Of a DNA stretch of 21,228 nucleotides, positions 1 to 8,077 are shown one piece after another (position 1 is the stretch's first letter; the number at the start of each line of letters is the position of its first letter). A program made the translations under genes and the position numbers. Source of the DNA: Brachyspira sp. CAG:484 (GTDB lineage: Bacteria > Cyanobacteriota > Vampirovibrionia > Gastranaerophilales > Gastranaerophilaceae); the NCBI GenBank assembly GCA_000431315.1, contig HF989690.1, forward strand, positions 17,651-38,878, given 5' to 3'. A model generated the notes under the pieces. The model made no database searches, was not told where the DNA came from, and worked only from the letters and a program-made list of their open reading frames with translations.

Positions 1-25
1 CCCCCCCGGTTTCAGCTCATTCACG

Positions 26-1408
26 CTAAAACGCATCAGTTTTGAGCGGATTTTTGAATTTAGTAATATTACCCTGGAACAGCAGCTTAACTGTTGCCAG
101 TCCGCCGTTTCTGTGTTTTGCAACAATAATCTCGGATTCTCCCTTGTTTGCGGCCTTGATTGCTTCATCTTCTTCGCCGTCAGCTTTTCTGTAGTATTCA
201 TCACGATAAATAAACATTACAATATCAGCATCCTGCTCGATTGAACCTGATTCTCTCAAGTCTGAAAGCATCGGTCTTTTATCAGTTCTGCTCTCAACCG
301 CACGCGAAAGCTGTGATAGGGCTATAACAGGCACATCCAGCTCTTTTGCAAGGATTTTCAGACCTCTTGATATAGCAGAAATCTGCTGCATACGATCCTC
401 TCTGCCGTTACCTTCCATAAGTTGAAGATAGTCAATTAAGACAAGTCCCAGATTTTTCTCTTCCATTTTTAATCTTCTGCACTTTGCCCTTATATCAGTA
501 ATTGTACAACCGCTGGTATCGTCAATATATATCGGCGCCTGTGCAAAAGAATTCATTGCATCAGCAAGCTTTTCCCAATCCTTGCTCTGCATTTTACCTG
601 TTTTCATTCTCTGTGAATCTATTTCAGCTTCCGAACACAACATACGCTGAACAAGCTGCTGCTTTGACATTTCAAGAGAAAATATTGCAACAGGGGTCTT
701 GGCTCTTATCGCAACATTTTGCGCAATATTAAGCGCAAAAGCAGTTTTACCCATCGCAGGACGTGCAGCAAGAATTATCAAGTCTGATTTTTGCAACCCG
801 TTCAGGCAGGCATCTAAATCAAAAAATCCCGTTGGAGTACCCAAAAGCTCATCCTGATGGTTGTATCTGTATTCAATATTTTCATAAGTATTTAAAACAA
901 GGTCTTTAACATGAACGAGCTCTGTAGTTGCCTTGCGGGAAGCTATATCAAAAATAAGCTTTTCAGCACAATCAAGCGATGTATCAATAGGGTTCATATC
1001 GTATCCAAAAGATACTATTTCTGAACCTGCGTTAATCAATGCTCTTTTTATAGCTTTTTCCTGAATAATTTTTGAATAATACTCGATATTTGATGTTGTA
1101 ATTGCGTTATAGCTTAAATCGTTGATAAAAGCTCTCCCGCCTACAGAATCAAGTTTGGAGTTATAACTCAGCACATCAGAAACAGAAATTATATCAATCT
1201 TTTCATTCTGGTTAAAAAGCTGAATCATTGCTTCGTAAATATATCTGTGCGCCGGTTTATAAAAACTTTCCGGCCGCAGGGTTTCAACAACCTTTGTAAT
1301 AACCCGCGGATTTACAAGTATTGCGCCTAATACTGCCTCTTCGGCTTCTATATTCTGGGGCAGAAGGTTTGTTTCGTGATTGTTTCTTTTTTCCTTAACA
1401 GGTGCCAT
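26..1408 (-). CDS. dnaB: Replicative DNA helicase DnaB
   Basis: Hexameric helicase that unwinds DNA ahead of the replisome. From the ATG at 1408 it is 460 residues, normal for DnaB. The N-terminal all-helical domain is visible (NIEAEEAVLGAILV, then RPESFYKPAHRYIYEA). The RecA-like C-terminal domain has Walker A ARPAMGKTAF (about 215-224), Walker B LGLVLIDYLQLM (about 320-331), and the ALSQLSRAVESR / LRESGSIEQDAD motifs. The open frame extends upstream to 1456, but the ATG at 1408 is preceded by GAGGAG seven bases away, so the extra 16 residues are probably untranslated. It stands head to head with the helical-repeat gene at 1566. No intein or insertion is visible. Confidence 0.97.
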   Translation of the reverse strand: MAPVKEKRNNHETNLLPQNIEAEEAVLGAILVNPRVITKVVETLRPESFYKPAHRYIYEAMIQLFNQNEKIDIISVSDVLSYNSKLDSVGGRAFINDLSYNAITTSNIEYYSKIIQEKAIKRALINAGSEIVSFGYDMNPIDTSLDCAEKLIFDIASRKATTELVHVKDLVLNTYENIEYRYNHQDELLGTPTGFFDLDACLNGLQKSDLIILAARPAMGKTAFALNIAQNVAIRAKTPVAIFSLEMSKQQLVQRMLCSEAEIDSQRMKTGKMQSKDWEKLADAMNSFAQAPIYIDDTSGCTITDIRAKCRRLKMEEKNLGLVLIDYLQLMEGNGREDRMQQISAISRGLKILAKELDVPVIALSQLSRAVESRTDKRPMLSDLRESGSIEQDADIVMFIYRDEYYRKADGEEDEAIKAANKGESEIIVAKHRNGGLATVKLLFQGNITKFKNPLKTDAF

Positions 1409-1565
1409 GCCTAACTCCTCAATTTTAAATATCATGATATAACAACAGAACCCCAAAAGAAAATGACATGTTACAAAATAATTATTAACAAACGTTACAA
1501 ATATTTAAATTATTGAATTTTTGACGAAAATAAACCGTTATTATTAATAAGAGAGGCAAATTCAC

Positions 1566-2471
1566 ATGATTATTATCGATGCTGACATGATTACATTAAT
1601 GCAAAGACTGAACATTCCTGAAAGCAGGATGATTCAGTACGGTACTATGAGTGTCGAAGAAATTGTTGAAGCAGAAGCTGAAGCAGGTAATTCGCAGGCA
1701 GTTGAATTTGCTACAGAATTATTCACAAACGTTGAAAAACTGGTAAAAATATTTAAACTCTCTGATCCAAGCAACAAACTGGAAATTCTCAGCGAAATGA
1801 CCGCTGATCAGATGTCAATATTCCTTCCTGTAATGGAGGAAAGCGATTTGACAGAAGGGCTCAAATATTTTACTCAGGATAAACTACTCAAAATGCTTGA
1901 ATCTGTTCCGCCGGAACAATTAGTTAATACAGTATTTCAGATGTTTTCACAGGAAGAAATTATTGAATACCTGCCGGAAGAACAGTTAAATAAAGTTTTA
2001 ACCAGTACAGATGTTGAGAAAAATAAGATTCTTGAACAAATGAAAAGCATCCAGCCGGCATATATTGCTCAGATGCTGGAAAATGTAACCGGCAAACCTG
2101 TTCAGGATACAAATCAGATTGCAATGATTGACCAGCTGGATGACCTAAATCCGCTCGACTTCAAAAATGCACTGTTGTCTATGCAGCCGATTGCCAAAAA
2201 ACAGGTGACACTTGGTTTAACAAAACATGACAAAGACCTTTATCAGGAATTTGATGCACATGCTTACACAAATATGATTAACACATATAAGCAGCAGCCG
2301 GAAGTTGTAAAAGCCATGGATGTTCTTGAACCTGAAGAAAAAATAAAAATGCTGAAAGAACTTCCTAATGACCTGCTGGGAATTGTAATAACACAGATTG
2401 ACGCGCGTGATTTTGCGGATTTGCTGATAAACCGCTGCCCTGAAATTCTTGCACAAATCGTCGCAAGATAA
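1566..2471 (+). CDS. MgtE N-domain-like helical-repeat protein, soluble
   Basis: 301 residues, no signal peptide, no membrane segment. The chain is a run of short amphipathic helices with a recurring L..(V/L)PPEQL..(V/L) pattern: MLESVPPEQLVNTVFQMF, YLPEEQLNKVL, LDDLNPLDFKNALLSM, MLKELPNDLLGIVITQI. This is the style of the MgtE N-terminal superhelix and FliG-type armadillo-like repeats. No MgtE CBS or transporter domain follows, so it is not a Mg2+ transporter. It may be a scaffold or adaptor. AGAGG at 1552-1556 lies nine bases before the ATG; a weak TTGACG (1521-1526) / TATTAA (1542-1547) pair lies upstream. The stop codon abuts that of the convergent pncC gene. The gene is surely real; its function is unknown and the MgtE_N resemblance is by eye. 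Confidence 0.8.
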   Translation: MIIIDADMITLMQRLNIPESRMIQYGTMSVEEIVEAEAEAGNSQAVEFATELFTNVEKLVKIFKLSDPSNKLEILSEMTADQMSIFLPVMEESDLTEGLKYFTQDKLLKMLESVPPEQLVNTVFQMFSQEEIIEYLPEEQLNKVLTSTDVEKNKILEQMKSIQPAYIAQMLENVTGKPVQDTNQIAMIDQLDDLNPLDFKNALLSMQPIAKKQVTLGLTKHDKDLYQEFDAHAYTNMINTYKQQPEVVKAMDVLEPEEKIKMLKELPNDLLGIVITQIDARDFADLLINRCPEILAQIVAR

Positions 2472-2951
2472 TTACTTTAAAACCTCAAGCGCAGCATCAA
2501 TAGCTTTTTGTGTAAACAGAAATTTCATAAGCTTACGCGGAGTTTTCGGATACATTCTGATTTCTTTTAATAGCATTTTATCTTTGTAAAAGGCAGAAAC
2601 ATACATAAGTCCGACAGGTTTTTCCCTGCTTCCGCCGGTAGGACCTGCAATTCCGGTTGTGCAAAGCGCAATATCGCAGCCTGTACGTTTCCTAAGACCT
2701 TTTGCCATTGCCTCGGCACATTGTGAACTAACAGCACCGTAGCTTTCAAGTATTTCATGCGGAACATTAAGAATCTCTTCTTTTGCTTCATTTGCATAGG
2801 TTACAAAATTCAGTTTTACAAAATCAGAACTTCCAGAAACATCGGTAAGTCTTGAACTTAAAAGCCCGCCTGTACAAGATTCTGCTGTAGCAATAACAAG
2901 TTTATTCTCTTTTAAAATTCTTGCGAGTTTATTTAAATTTCTATCAAACAT
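2472..2951 (-). CDS. pncC: CinA C-terminal-type nicotinamide-nucleotide amidohydrolase (PncC)
   Basis: Stand-alone CinA_C domain, 159 residues. Such proteins deamidate nicotinamide mononucleotide to nicotinate mononucleotide, returning NMN (for example from NAD-dependent DNA ligase) to NAD synthesis. Family motifs: TAESCTGG (22-29), YGAVSSQCAEAMAKG (about 71-85), CTTGIAGPTGG (97-107) and EKPVGLMYVS. The N-terminal MoCF-like domain of full-length CinA is absent, as in many single-domain PncC proteins. GAGG lies only two bases before the ATG, too close for a normal Shine-Dalgarno, but a good promoter places the transcription start on the ATG itself, suggesting leaderless translation. Convergent with the 1566 gene, with no spacer between the stop codons. 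Confidence 0.93.
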   Translation of the reverse strand: MFDRNLNKLARILKENKLVIATAESCTGGLLSSRLTDVSGSSDFVKLNFVTYANEAKEEILNVPHEILESYGAVSSQCAEAMAKGLRKRTGCDIALCTTGIAGPTGGSREKPVGLMYVSAFYKDKMLLKEIRMYPKTPRKLMKFLFTQKAIDAALEVLK

Positions 2952-2957
2952 AACCTC

Positions 2958-2986
2958 AATTTAGTTTGGTTTAACACATATGTCAA
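2958..2986 (-). promoter_or_regulatory. pncC promoter, likely leaderless
   Basis: On the minus strand TTGACA (2986-2981), a 17-nt spacer and TAAATT (2963-2958) are followed by exactly six bases and the ATG of pncC at 2951. A standard sigma70 start would fall on the A of that ATG. The hexamers are read directly; leaderless translation is inferred. Confidence 0.6.
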
Positions 2987-3016
2987 TAACCCGGTAAAAT
3001 AAATTAAAAAAAGTTC

Positions 3017-3045
3017 TTGATTTTAAAAAATGTTCATGCTACATT
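3017..3045 (+). promoter_or_regulatory. Promoter of tRNA-Ile
   Basis: TTGATT (3017-3022), 17-nt spacer, TACATT (3040-3045), with an extended -10 TG at 3037-3038. The predicted start, near 3052, lies about ten bases before the mature tRNA 5' end, as expected for a monocistronic tRNA gene. Confidence 0.6.
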
Positions 3046-3061
3046 AAAAATTGCCGAATGC

Positions 3062-3137
<76 letters not shown>

Positions 3138-3138
<1 letters not shown>

Positions 3139-3169
3139 TAATGGACAGAATTTTCATTCTGTCCATTAT
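3138..3169 (+). terminator. Terminator after tRNA-Ile
   Basis: Perfect inverted repeat: AATGGACAGAA (3140-3150), loop TTTTCA, TTCTGTCCATT (3157-3167), extendable by two A-T pairs on each side. The following tract is T-rich but interrupted (ATTATTTATT). It starts directly after the CCA. Confidence 0.75.
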
Positions 3170-3657
3170 TATTTATTGAAGAAATTTGAGAAAAAGACGG
3201 GACAAGGGTTACGACCAATTTCTTGTCCTTTAATTCTAAGTTCGAGCAGACGATTTTTAGAAGTTCTCTTTTTTTATTGCTGATGCCTGCTTCCACAGTC
3301 GTAGTATATTTTTAGAGAGTTCGAGCAAAGAAATTTTGAATTAAAAAAGTTCTAAGATTGTCTATTAATCTACATATAAAAAAGTATAGTTTTTTCCTAA
3401 TCATCTTTTTGTTTTGTATTAGCAGGATAAGAACAATAAAACTGGTTCAAACTCAAACAAGCTGAGAGCAAGGACTTTTCTTTGGCACAATTAACACTTT
3501 GAAAAAGAATTTTCCGTAGAGATGTTAAACGCAAGTGGGCAGGACAGTCTAAAGCCCACAATTTCGAATAAATCGAACTTGGTGAAATAAATTCAAAAAC
3601 CCTAAGCCACTTCATTGTATCTTGAGATATTTAATATAAAATTCATGAATGAAAAAT
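3170..3657. other. Gene-poor stretch after tRNA-Ile, no gene supported
   Basis: About 490 bases without a convincing gene. A minus-strand frame of 72 codons (3397-3615) has no ribosome binding site, matches no family I recognise, and lies beyond the terminator of the gene at 3687. The 10-mer AGTTCGAGCA occurs at 3239-3248 and 3318-3327; its GTTCGAG core also occurs in the tRNA T arm. A GTGGGC/GCCCAC inverted repeat (3535-3540, 3554-3559, 13-nt loop) is present. Decayed DNA beside a tRNA integration site is plausible but unproven. Confidence 0.4.
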
Positions 3658-3678
3658 CGGAGTGAATTAATCACTCCG
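3652..3678 (-). terminator. Terminator of the split toxin-like gene
   Basis: Stem CGGAGTGA (3658-3665) / TCACTCCG (3671-3678), loop ATTAA. Read on the minus strand it is followed by ATTTTTC, giving a five-U tract. It sits just after the stop codon at 3687. Confidence 0.75.
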
Positions 3679-3686
3679 TTTCGAAA

Positions 3687-4148
3687 TTATACAGCTCTAT
3701 AATATCCTCTGACTTCGGTTCCATCACTTCTGGTATATGGTCTAACATAAATCGTTCCTCCTTTTAGGCTTGCGGTGTGAAGTTCGCTTTCGGTTGGAAC
3801 TCCGATTGATTGTAACTGTGCCATTATTTCCGGTTCGTTTGCTAAGTATTCATCACCAGTCATTTGAGAGATGGCTTCTCTGGAAAAAATTTTGCTGTTA
3901 CCGCTTACTGGATTCAGGTAGCCGGAGTAATCTAATTCAGGGGTTTCGGATTTTATCAGACCGTCTTTTAATTGTTGCATGATTTCGGGTTCATTTTGCA
4001 TAAATTCTTCCGATGTCATATCTCCGATTTGGTCAGCAGTAAACACATCTGTTATTGGTGTCGCTCCGCCTGTTAGTGCACTCTGTTTGTAAATCAAGTT
4101 TTCAAAAAATCCTTTAAACTTTCTATTATCTGATGGATGCTTAATCAA
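3687..4148 (-). CDS. C-terminal half of split toxin-like protein: NEPEIM repeats and YTRSDGT tail
   Basis: Open frame of 153 codons from a TTG at 4148. Two copies of a repeat, (V/I)F(T/S)xxxIxxMTxxE(F/Y)xxNEPEIMxQL, lie at about 35-60 and 87-112. The last residues, VRPYTRSDGTEVRGYYR, are the Tyr-Thr-Arg-x-Asp-Gly-Thr tail seen at the C-termini of many uncharacterised phage-, plasmid- or effector-like bacterial proteins. There is no ATG near the start; GGTGA lies one base before the TTG, too close for normal initiation. The frame is continuous with the ORF ending at 4158: a single TGA separates them. I read this as the second half of one roughly 298-residue protein, so separate translation is doubtful. 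Confidence 0.6.
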   Translation of the reverse strand: MIKHPSDNRKFKGFFENLIYKQSALTGGATPITDVFTADQIGDMTSEEFMQNEPEIMQQLKDGLIKSETPELDYSGYLNPVSGNSKIFSREAISQMTGDEYLANEPEIMAQLQSIGVPTESELHTASLKGGTIYVRPYTRSDGTEVRGYYRAV

Positions 4149-4157
4149 TTCACCGTT

Positions 4158-4583
4158 TCACATTTTCATCATAACTTTTGCTGCAATAATTGCATCTTTT
4201 TCTTTATCTGAGAGCTTGGCGAAATTTTTTCCATACTCTTTTTTTATTTCTTCCGCAATTTTTCGCCCTTCATTATTATTCCAAGAATCCATGTTCCATT
4301 CACCATAAGGATTGTTTTTTGTTTGTTTTTCATGATAAATCCCACCAATAATACTCCCTAATTGCCCCATATCTAAAGCCATATCAGCACTTCCGAAGGC
4401 GTGTTTAAACGCATCTGCTTCATTATTCCAAAACTCATGACCTTGACGCGGGCTTGTTTCAAACCCGAATTTTCTCTGATATTCCCAGGTCTTTCTTACC
4501 ATTTCTTCGTTGAATTCTTTTCGTTTTGTCTGACTATTGTACATATCAAGAACTTTTTTAATTTCATCGTATAATTTTTTCAT
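4158..4583 (-). CDS. N-terminal half of split toxin-like protein (DUF6973-like)
   Basis: 141 residues from an ATG preceded by AAGGAAGG, a strong ribosome binding site. The conserved block is WNNEADAFKHAFGSADMA (about 52-69), then GGIYHEK and MDSWNNNEGRKIAEEI. The DAF(K/R)HA...HE...D.NN..GR.IA pattern recalls the DUF6973 family, which I remember as a probable hydrolase/effector-type domain; this is from memory. It ends at TGA 4160-4158, after which the frame continues open into the repeat-bearing ORF. Full-length relatives probably join the two parts. It stands divergent to the membrane protein at 4629, a possible immunity partner. Confidence 0.65.
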   Translation of the reverse strand: MKKLYDEIKKVLDMYNSQTKRKEFNEEMVRKTWEYQRKFGFETSPRQGHEFWNNEADAFKHAFGSADMALDMGQLGSIIGGIYHEKQTKNNPYGEWNMDSWNNNEGRKIAEEIKKEYGKNFAKLSDKEKDAIIAAKVMMKM

Positions 4584-4628
4584 TTTGTTTTCCTTCCTTT
4601 CAATTTATATTTGTAGTAATATCCGGTT

Positions 4629-5018
4629 ATGAAATTTTTGCAAATCAGAAAATATCTTTTCCTTAATATGGCCGCAGCACTTAGTGTCCTCTTCTGGAGG
4701 TCTATTTATATTTACTTTACAATAGACTTTCCTCTGGAACTTGATGATCCGATTATTACAAATAGATTTCCACATTTTGTTAATATATTTCTCTGGGCGT
4801 TTGTTGTTTTACTTTCTTATGGATTTGCCATAATTGAAATATTAATAAGAACCTTTGTTATTAATAAATATTTTCATTTTAAATTTAATTTTCCCATCAA
4901 ACTGCCAAAATTCTTAGATATTCTATATTCAGTTCTTTTCTTTACCGGACTTTTACTATCCATTGGGCCTGCTTTATTTGCTGTTTTATTTATTCTTGAA
5001 GCAAATTTTCTCATTTAA
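4629..5018 (+). CDS. Small membrane protein, three predicted TM segments
   Basis: 129 residues with three strongly hydrophobic stretches: about 10-32 (LFLNMAAALSVLFWRSIYIY), 50-78 (FVNIFLWAFVVLLSYGFAII) and 96-128 (LYSVLFFTGLLLSIGPALFA). No family recognised. No Shine-Dalgarno precedes the ATG; TAATAT (4617-4622) lies exactly six bases upstream, so initiation may be leaderless, though no -35 is evident. It is divergent from the split toxin-like gene with only 45 bases between them. A small inner-membrane protein there could be an immunity or accessory protein; that is inference from position only. Confidence 0.6.
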   Translation: MKFLQIRKYLFLNMAAALSVLFWRSIYIYFTIDFPLELDDPIITNRFPHFVNIFLWAFVVLLSYGFAIIEILIRTFVINKYFHFKFNFPIKLPKFLDILYSVLFFTGLLLSIGPALFAVLFILEANFLI

Positions 5019-5152
5019 TTAAAAACAAATTATTGATTTAAACTTAATTTTTCATAGGCATCACAGCCTTTCGTTTTCATTGCAAAATTAAGGTACTTTT
5101 GTACCCTTTTGCGTGCTACTTATATTTCAAGATTATGAGCGGTGATAAACTA

Positions 5153-5298
5153 TTATATCATTTGCTTCATGATTTCGTCAATGATGCTTTTTCCGAATTT
5201 AAAGTATCCGTCCTGATGTCAACAACCATATAAAAAAGAGAATTGAAGTCCAGCCCTCTTTTTATTACAAACTTACCGCTCTTCTGCTCTGATATTCT
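5153..5298 (-). pseudogene. Possible frameshifted gene remnant
   Basis: Two minus-strand frames each read like protein and meet near 5214-5218. One, from 5298, gives SGKFVIKRGLDFNSLFYMVV and continues DIRTD. The other, from 5218, gives DGYFKFGKSIIDEIMKQMI followed by TAA at 5155-5153. A +/-1 shift near 5215 would join them into about 48 residues of a C-terminus. No start codon, ribosome site or recognisable family. Low confidence: it depends only on protein-like composition. Confidence 0.25.
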
Positions 5299-5397
5299 TC
5301 ATACAATATTTACTTTTTGGCTAATAATGTGTTCACATTTAATAGTTTTAGAGAAGCATTCATAAAAAAAGGTGTTAATTAAATTTAACTTAAGGGC

Positions 5398-5428
5398 TTG
5401 ACTGATAGCTGCTCTCAGGTTGTAAAAT
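5398..5428 (+). promoter_or_regulatory. Candidate promoter of the dxs-like gene
   Basis: TTGACT (5398-5403) and TAAAAT (5423-5428) with a 19-nt spacer, slightly long. It would give a leader of about 40 nt carrying AAGGAG (5456-5461), 11 bases before the ATG. Confidence 0.4.
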
Positions 5429-5472
5429 ATAAATGTTATCTTGAAAACAACAGAAAAGGAGATTAATTAAGT

Positions 5473-7227
5473 ATGATTTTAGACAAAATTAACACCCCTG
5501 ACGATTTAAAAAAAGTTCCTGTTAAAGAGTTAGATATGCTTGCAGATGAGATGAGGGAACTTATTATAAAAAAAGTTAACACCACAGGCGGGCACATGGG
5601 ACCTAACCTTGGGATTATTGAGGCAACAATTGCACTGCACTATGTTTTCAATTCTCCACAGGACAAAATTGTTTTTGATGTTTCTCATCAGTGCTACCCG
5701 CATAAAATACTTACCGGAAGGAAAGAAGGATTTACAAATCCTGAAATGTACCACAAATATACAGGCTATACTGCTCCGGAGGAAAGTCCTCATGATATTT
5801 TTAAAGTCGGACATACCTCAACCTCTGTAAGTTTGGCTGCGGGATTAGCTAAAGCACGTGATCTCAGAGGCGGAAAAGAAAATATAATTGCTCTTATAGG
5901 CGACGGCTCGCTCAGCGGAGGAGAAGCTTATGAAGGGTTAAATAATGCTGCTGTTCTTGGAAGCAATATTATAATACTGGTAAATGACAACGATATGTCA
6001 ATTGCAGAAAATCAGGGCGGTCTTTACCAAAATCTTAAAGACCTCAGGGATTCAAATGGTAAAAGCGACTGTAATTTCTTCAAATCTTTAGGATTTGATT
6101 ATTACTACATTGATGAAGGAAACAATATAGAAAAACTTATTGAAACTTTTGAAAAGGTTAAAGATATAAATCACCCTGTTGTTGTACATATGCACACAAT
6201 CAAAGGGCATGGACTTGCTATTGCAGAAGAAAATAAAGAAGCCTTCCACTGGATTTTACCGGGAACTCTTGACAACAAACCTTCTTCACCGGCTGAGGCA
6301 ACAGAGGATTATAATACAATAACAACAGGTTTTATTCTTGAAAAAGCTAAAAGTGACACCTCTATAGTGGCAATTACACCTGCTACGCCCGGGGCTTATG
6401 GTTTCACTCATGAGTTTAGAGAAAAGCTTGGCAAGCAGTATATAGATGTAGGTATTGCAGAAGAACATGCCGTAGCTTATGCTTCTGCTCTTGCAAAAAG
6501 CGGAGCCAAGCCTATACTTGCAATATTAAGTTCATTTGTACAAAGAACTTACGACCAGATGTCACAGGATTTGTGTTTGAACAATTCACCAATTACAATG
6601 CTTGTCCATTGGGGCGGAATTTCAAACGGCGATGCAACACACCTCGGTTCATTTGATATTCCTTTAATAAGCAATATTCCTAATATTGTTTACCTTGCAC
6701 CGACTTGTAAGGAAGAATATATCGCTATGCTTGATTGGTCATTGAGGCAAACAGGTTACCCTGTTGCAATAAGAGTACCGTTTGGTCAGTTCGTTTCAAG
6801 CGGAAAAGAAGACAAAACCGACTACTCTGTTTTAAATAAATTCAAAGTCACAGAGCAGGGAGAAAAAGCTGCCATTCTCGGTTTGGGGAATTTCTACAGT
6901 CTTGCAAAAGAAGTGAAAGATGAATTGAAAAAGAACTGCGGCATTGATGCTACCCTTATAAATCCGGTTTATATAACCGGTCTGGATGAAGAGCTTCTTG
7001 AGAATTTGAAGCAAAATCATAGTGTTGTTATAACTCTGGAAGATGGAATCCTTGACGGAGGATTCGGTGAAAAAATTGCAAGATTTTATGGTAATTCCGA
7101 TATGAAAGTTCTGAATTACGGCGGGAAAAAAGAGTTTACTGACAGAGTTCCTCTTGAAGAATTATATAATCGCTATCGCCTGACAAAAGAACTTATTTCT
7201 GATGATGTTGCCAAAATCCTGAAATAA
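5473..7227 (+). CDS. Divergent 1-deoxy-D-xylulose-5-phosphate synthase-like TPP enzyme
   Basis: 584 residues, transketolase fold, closest by eye to Dxs (pyruvate + GAP to DXP, first step of the MEP isoprenoid pathway). TPP/Mg motif GDG (143-145) ... NDND (171-174). Conserved Dxs blocks: GGHMGPNLG (His41), DVSHQCYPHKILTGR, VGHTSTSVS, FH (His259), ATPGAYGFT, and DVGIAEEHAV with catalytic Glu330. Shorter than typical Dxs (about 620) because the segment after MSIAENQGGL is reduced. The Dxs DRAG motif is HWGG (379-382) and YPRG is VPFG (435-438), so arginines at the substrate-phosphate pocket are replaced. It may be a true but divergent Dxs or a Dxs-like carboligase with another acceptor. No other MEP gene is in the window; a methyltransferase follows after 15 bases. 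Confidence 0.85.
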   Translation: MILDKINTPDDLKKVPVKELDMLADEMRELIIKKVNTTGGHMGPNLGIIEATIALHYVFNSPQDKIVFDVSHQCYPHKILTGRKEGFTNPEMYHKYTGYTAPEESPHDIFKVGHTSTSVSLAAGLAKARDLRGGKENIIALIGDGSLSGGEAYEGLNNAAVLGSNIIILVNDNDMSIAENQGGLYQNLKDLRDSNGKSDCNFFKSLGFDYYYIDEGNNIEKLIETFEKVKDINHPVVVHMHTIKGHGLAIAEENKEAFHWILPGTLDNKPSSPAEATEDYNTITTGFILEKAKSDTSIVAITPATPGAYGFTHEFREKLGKQYIDVGIAEEHAVAYASALAKSGAKPILAILSSFVQRTYDQMSQDLCLNNSPITMLVHWGGISNGDATHLGSFDIPLISNIPNIVYLAPTCKEEYIAMLDWSLRQTGYPVAIRVPFGQFVSSGKEDKTDYSVLNKFKVTEQGEKAAILGLGNFYSLAKEVKDELKKNCGIDATLINPVYITGLDEELLENLKQNHSVVITLEDGILDGGFGEKIARFYGNSDMKVLNYGGKKEFTDRVPLEELYNRYRLTKELISDDVAKILK

Positions 7228-7236
7228 CATTATGAT
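7208..7236 (+). promoter_or_regulatory. Promoter inside the dxs-like 3' end, leaderless methyltransferase start
   Basis: TTGCCA (7208-7213, 5/6), 17-nt spacer, TATGAT (7231-7236, 5/6), then exactly six bases to the ATG at 7243. That gene has no Shine-Dalgarno. It would allow expression independent of the dxs-like gene. Confidence 0.5.
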
Positions 7237-7242
7237 TATTTT

Positions 7243-8013
7243 ATGAAATGCAATATCTGCTCAAATAACTGTAAAGAAGTTTTTGAAGCAAAAATTTTAA
7301 AGAAATATAATATAAAATATCACTTATGCCTCACATGCCGGCATCTTCAAACAGAAGAACCCTACTGGCTTGATGAGGCATATTTAAATACTATTGCGGC
7401 AGAAGATACAGGGATTTTAAAAAGGAACTATGATAACAGAATAGTAACTTCTGCGGTAATAGAAGCTTTTTTCAATGCACAATCCAGATTTCTGGACTAT
7501 GCAGGCGGGTGGGGAATATTAACAAGGCTGATGCGTGATGAGGGTTATGACTTTGTATGGTGTGACAAATACAGCAAAAACCTTTTTGCAAGAGGTTTTG
7601 AATATAAACCTGGTGATAAAATCGAACTTCTGACAGCATTTGAAGTACTTGAGCATCTGGTAAGCCCGATGGAAGAGCTTGAACAAATGTTCAAAATCTC
7701 ACCAAATATTTTATTTTCACAGCCTTTTCTGCCAACTCCTCTGCCAAAGCCGGATGACTGGTGGTATTATGCAGCAGAAACAGGGCAGCACATAAATTTT
7801 TACAGCAGACAATCCATAGAATATATTGCAGCATATTTCAATAAAAATTATGTTTGCTGCAATGATTTTCACCTGTTTTCAGATAAAATAACCGCACAGG
7901 AAGATTTTGAAACTGTCATTAAAAATTCTTATTACATCTATTTAAAACAATCAAACAGCAGAAAAAGCAAGATTTCTGAAGATATAGAATATGTGAAAAA
8001 CTTGAACCTTTAA
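7243..8013 (+). CDS. Class I SAM-dependent methyltransferase with N-terminal zinc-ribbon cysteines
   Basis: 256 residues. The N-terminus carries CNIC (Cys3, Cys6; also Cys10) and CLTC (Cys29, Cys32), a likely zinc knuckle. Rossmann motif I is FLDYAGGWGILTRLM (83-97); CDKYSKNLF follows at the acidic motif II position; LLTAFEVLEHL (129-139) is the post-I block of Methyltransf_23-type enzymes. This architecture resembles small-molecule or sugar C-methyltransferases such as those acting on nucleotide sugars; the substrate cannot be told from the sequence. It follows the dxs-like gene closely but appears to have its own promoter and a leaderless start. No terminator lies directly after it; the next is at 8180. 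Confidence 0.85.
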   Translation: MKCNICSNNCKEVFEAKILKKYNIKYHLCLTCRHLQTEEPYWLDEAYLNTIAAEDTGILKRNYDNRIVTSAVIEAFFNAQSRFLDYAGGWGILTRLMRDEGYDFVWCDKYSKNLFARGFEYKPGDKIELLTAFEVLEHLVSPMEELEQMFKISPNILFSQPFLPTPLPKPDDWWYYAAETGQHINFYSRQSIEYIAAYFNKNYVCCNDFHLFSDKITAQEDFETVIKNSYYIYLKQSNSRKSKISEDIEYVKNLNL

Positions 8014-8077
8014 AGTTCCTTCAATAAAAATATATCTAAATGTTAAGATATTTACAATAAAAAAACTTTCAAAATAC

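Larger units (their letters stand above)
5019..5472. other. Intergenic stretch ahead of the dxs-like gene
   Basis: About 450 bases with no intact gene. It holds a possible minus-strand gene remnant (5153-5298), a short GGTAC/GTACC hairpin with TTTT loop (5092-5105), and, near its right end, the promoter and AAGGAG site (5456-5461) of the dxs-like gene. Confidence 0.5.

Noticed and set aside
1..7. CCCCCCC at the window edge
   Set aside because: Cut by the window boundary; cannot be interpreted.
1470..1501. GTTACAAA repeated at 1470-1477 and 1494-1501 between dnaB and the helical-repeat gene
   Set aside because: Too short and AT-rich to separate from chance; no regulator suggested.
3397..3615. 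72-codon minus-strand frame
   Set aside because: No ribosome site, no recognisable family, and it lies beyond a terminator in the same direction.
5092..5110. GGTAC-TTTT-GTACC hairpin followed by TTTT
   Set aside because: Only 5 bp, interrupted T tract and no gene ending just before it.
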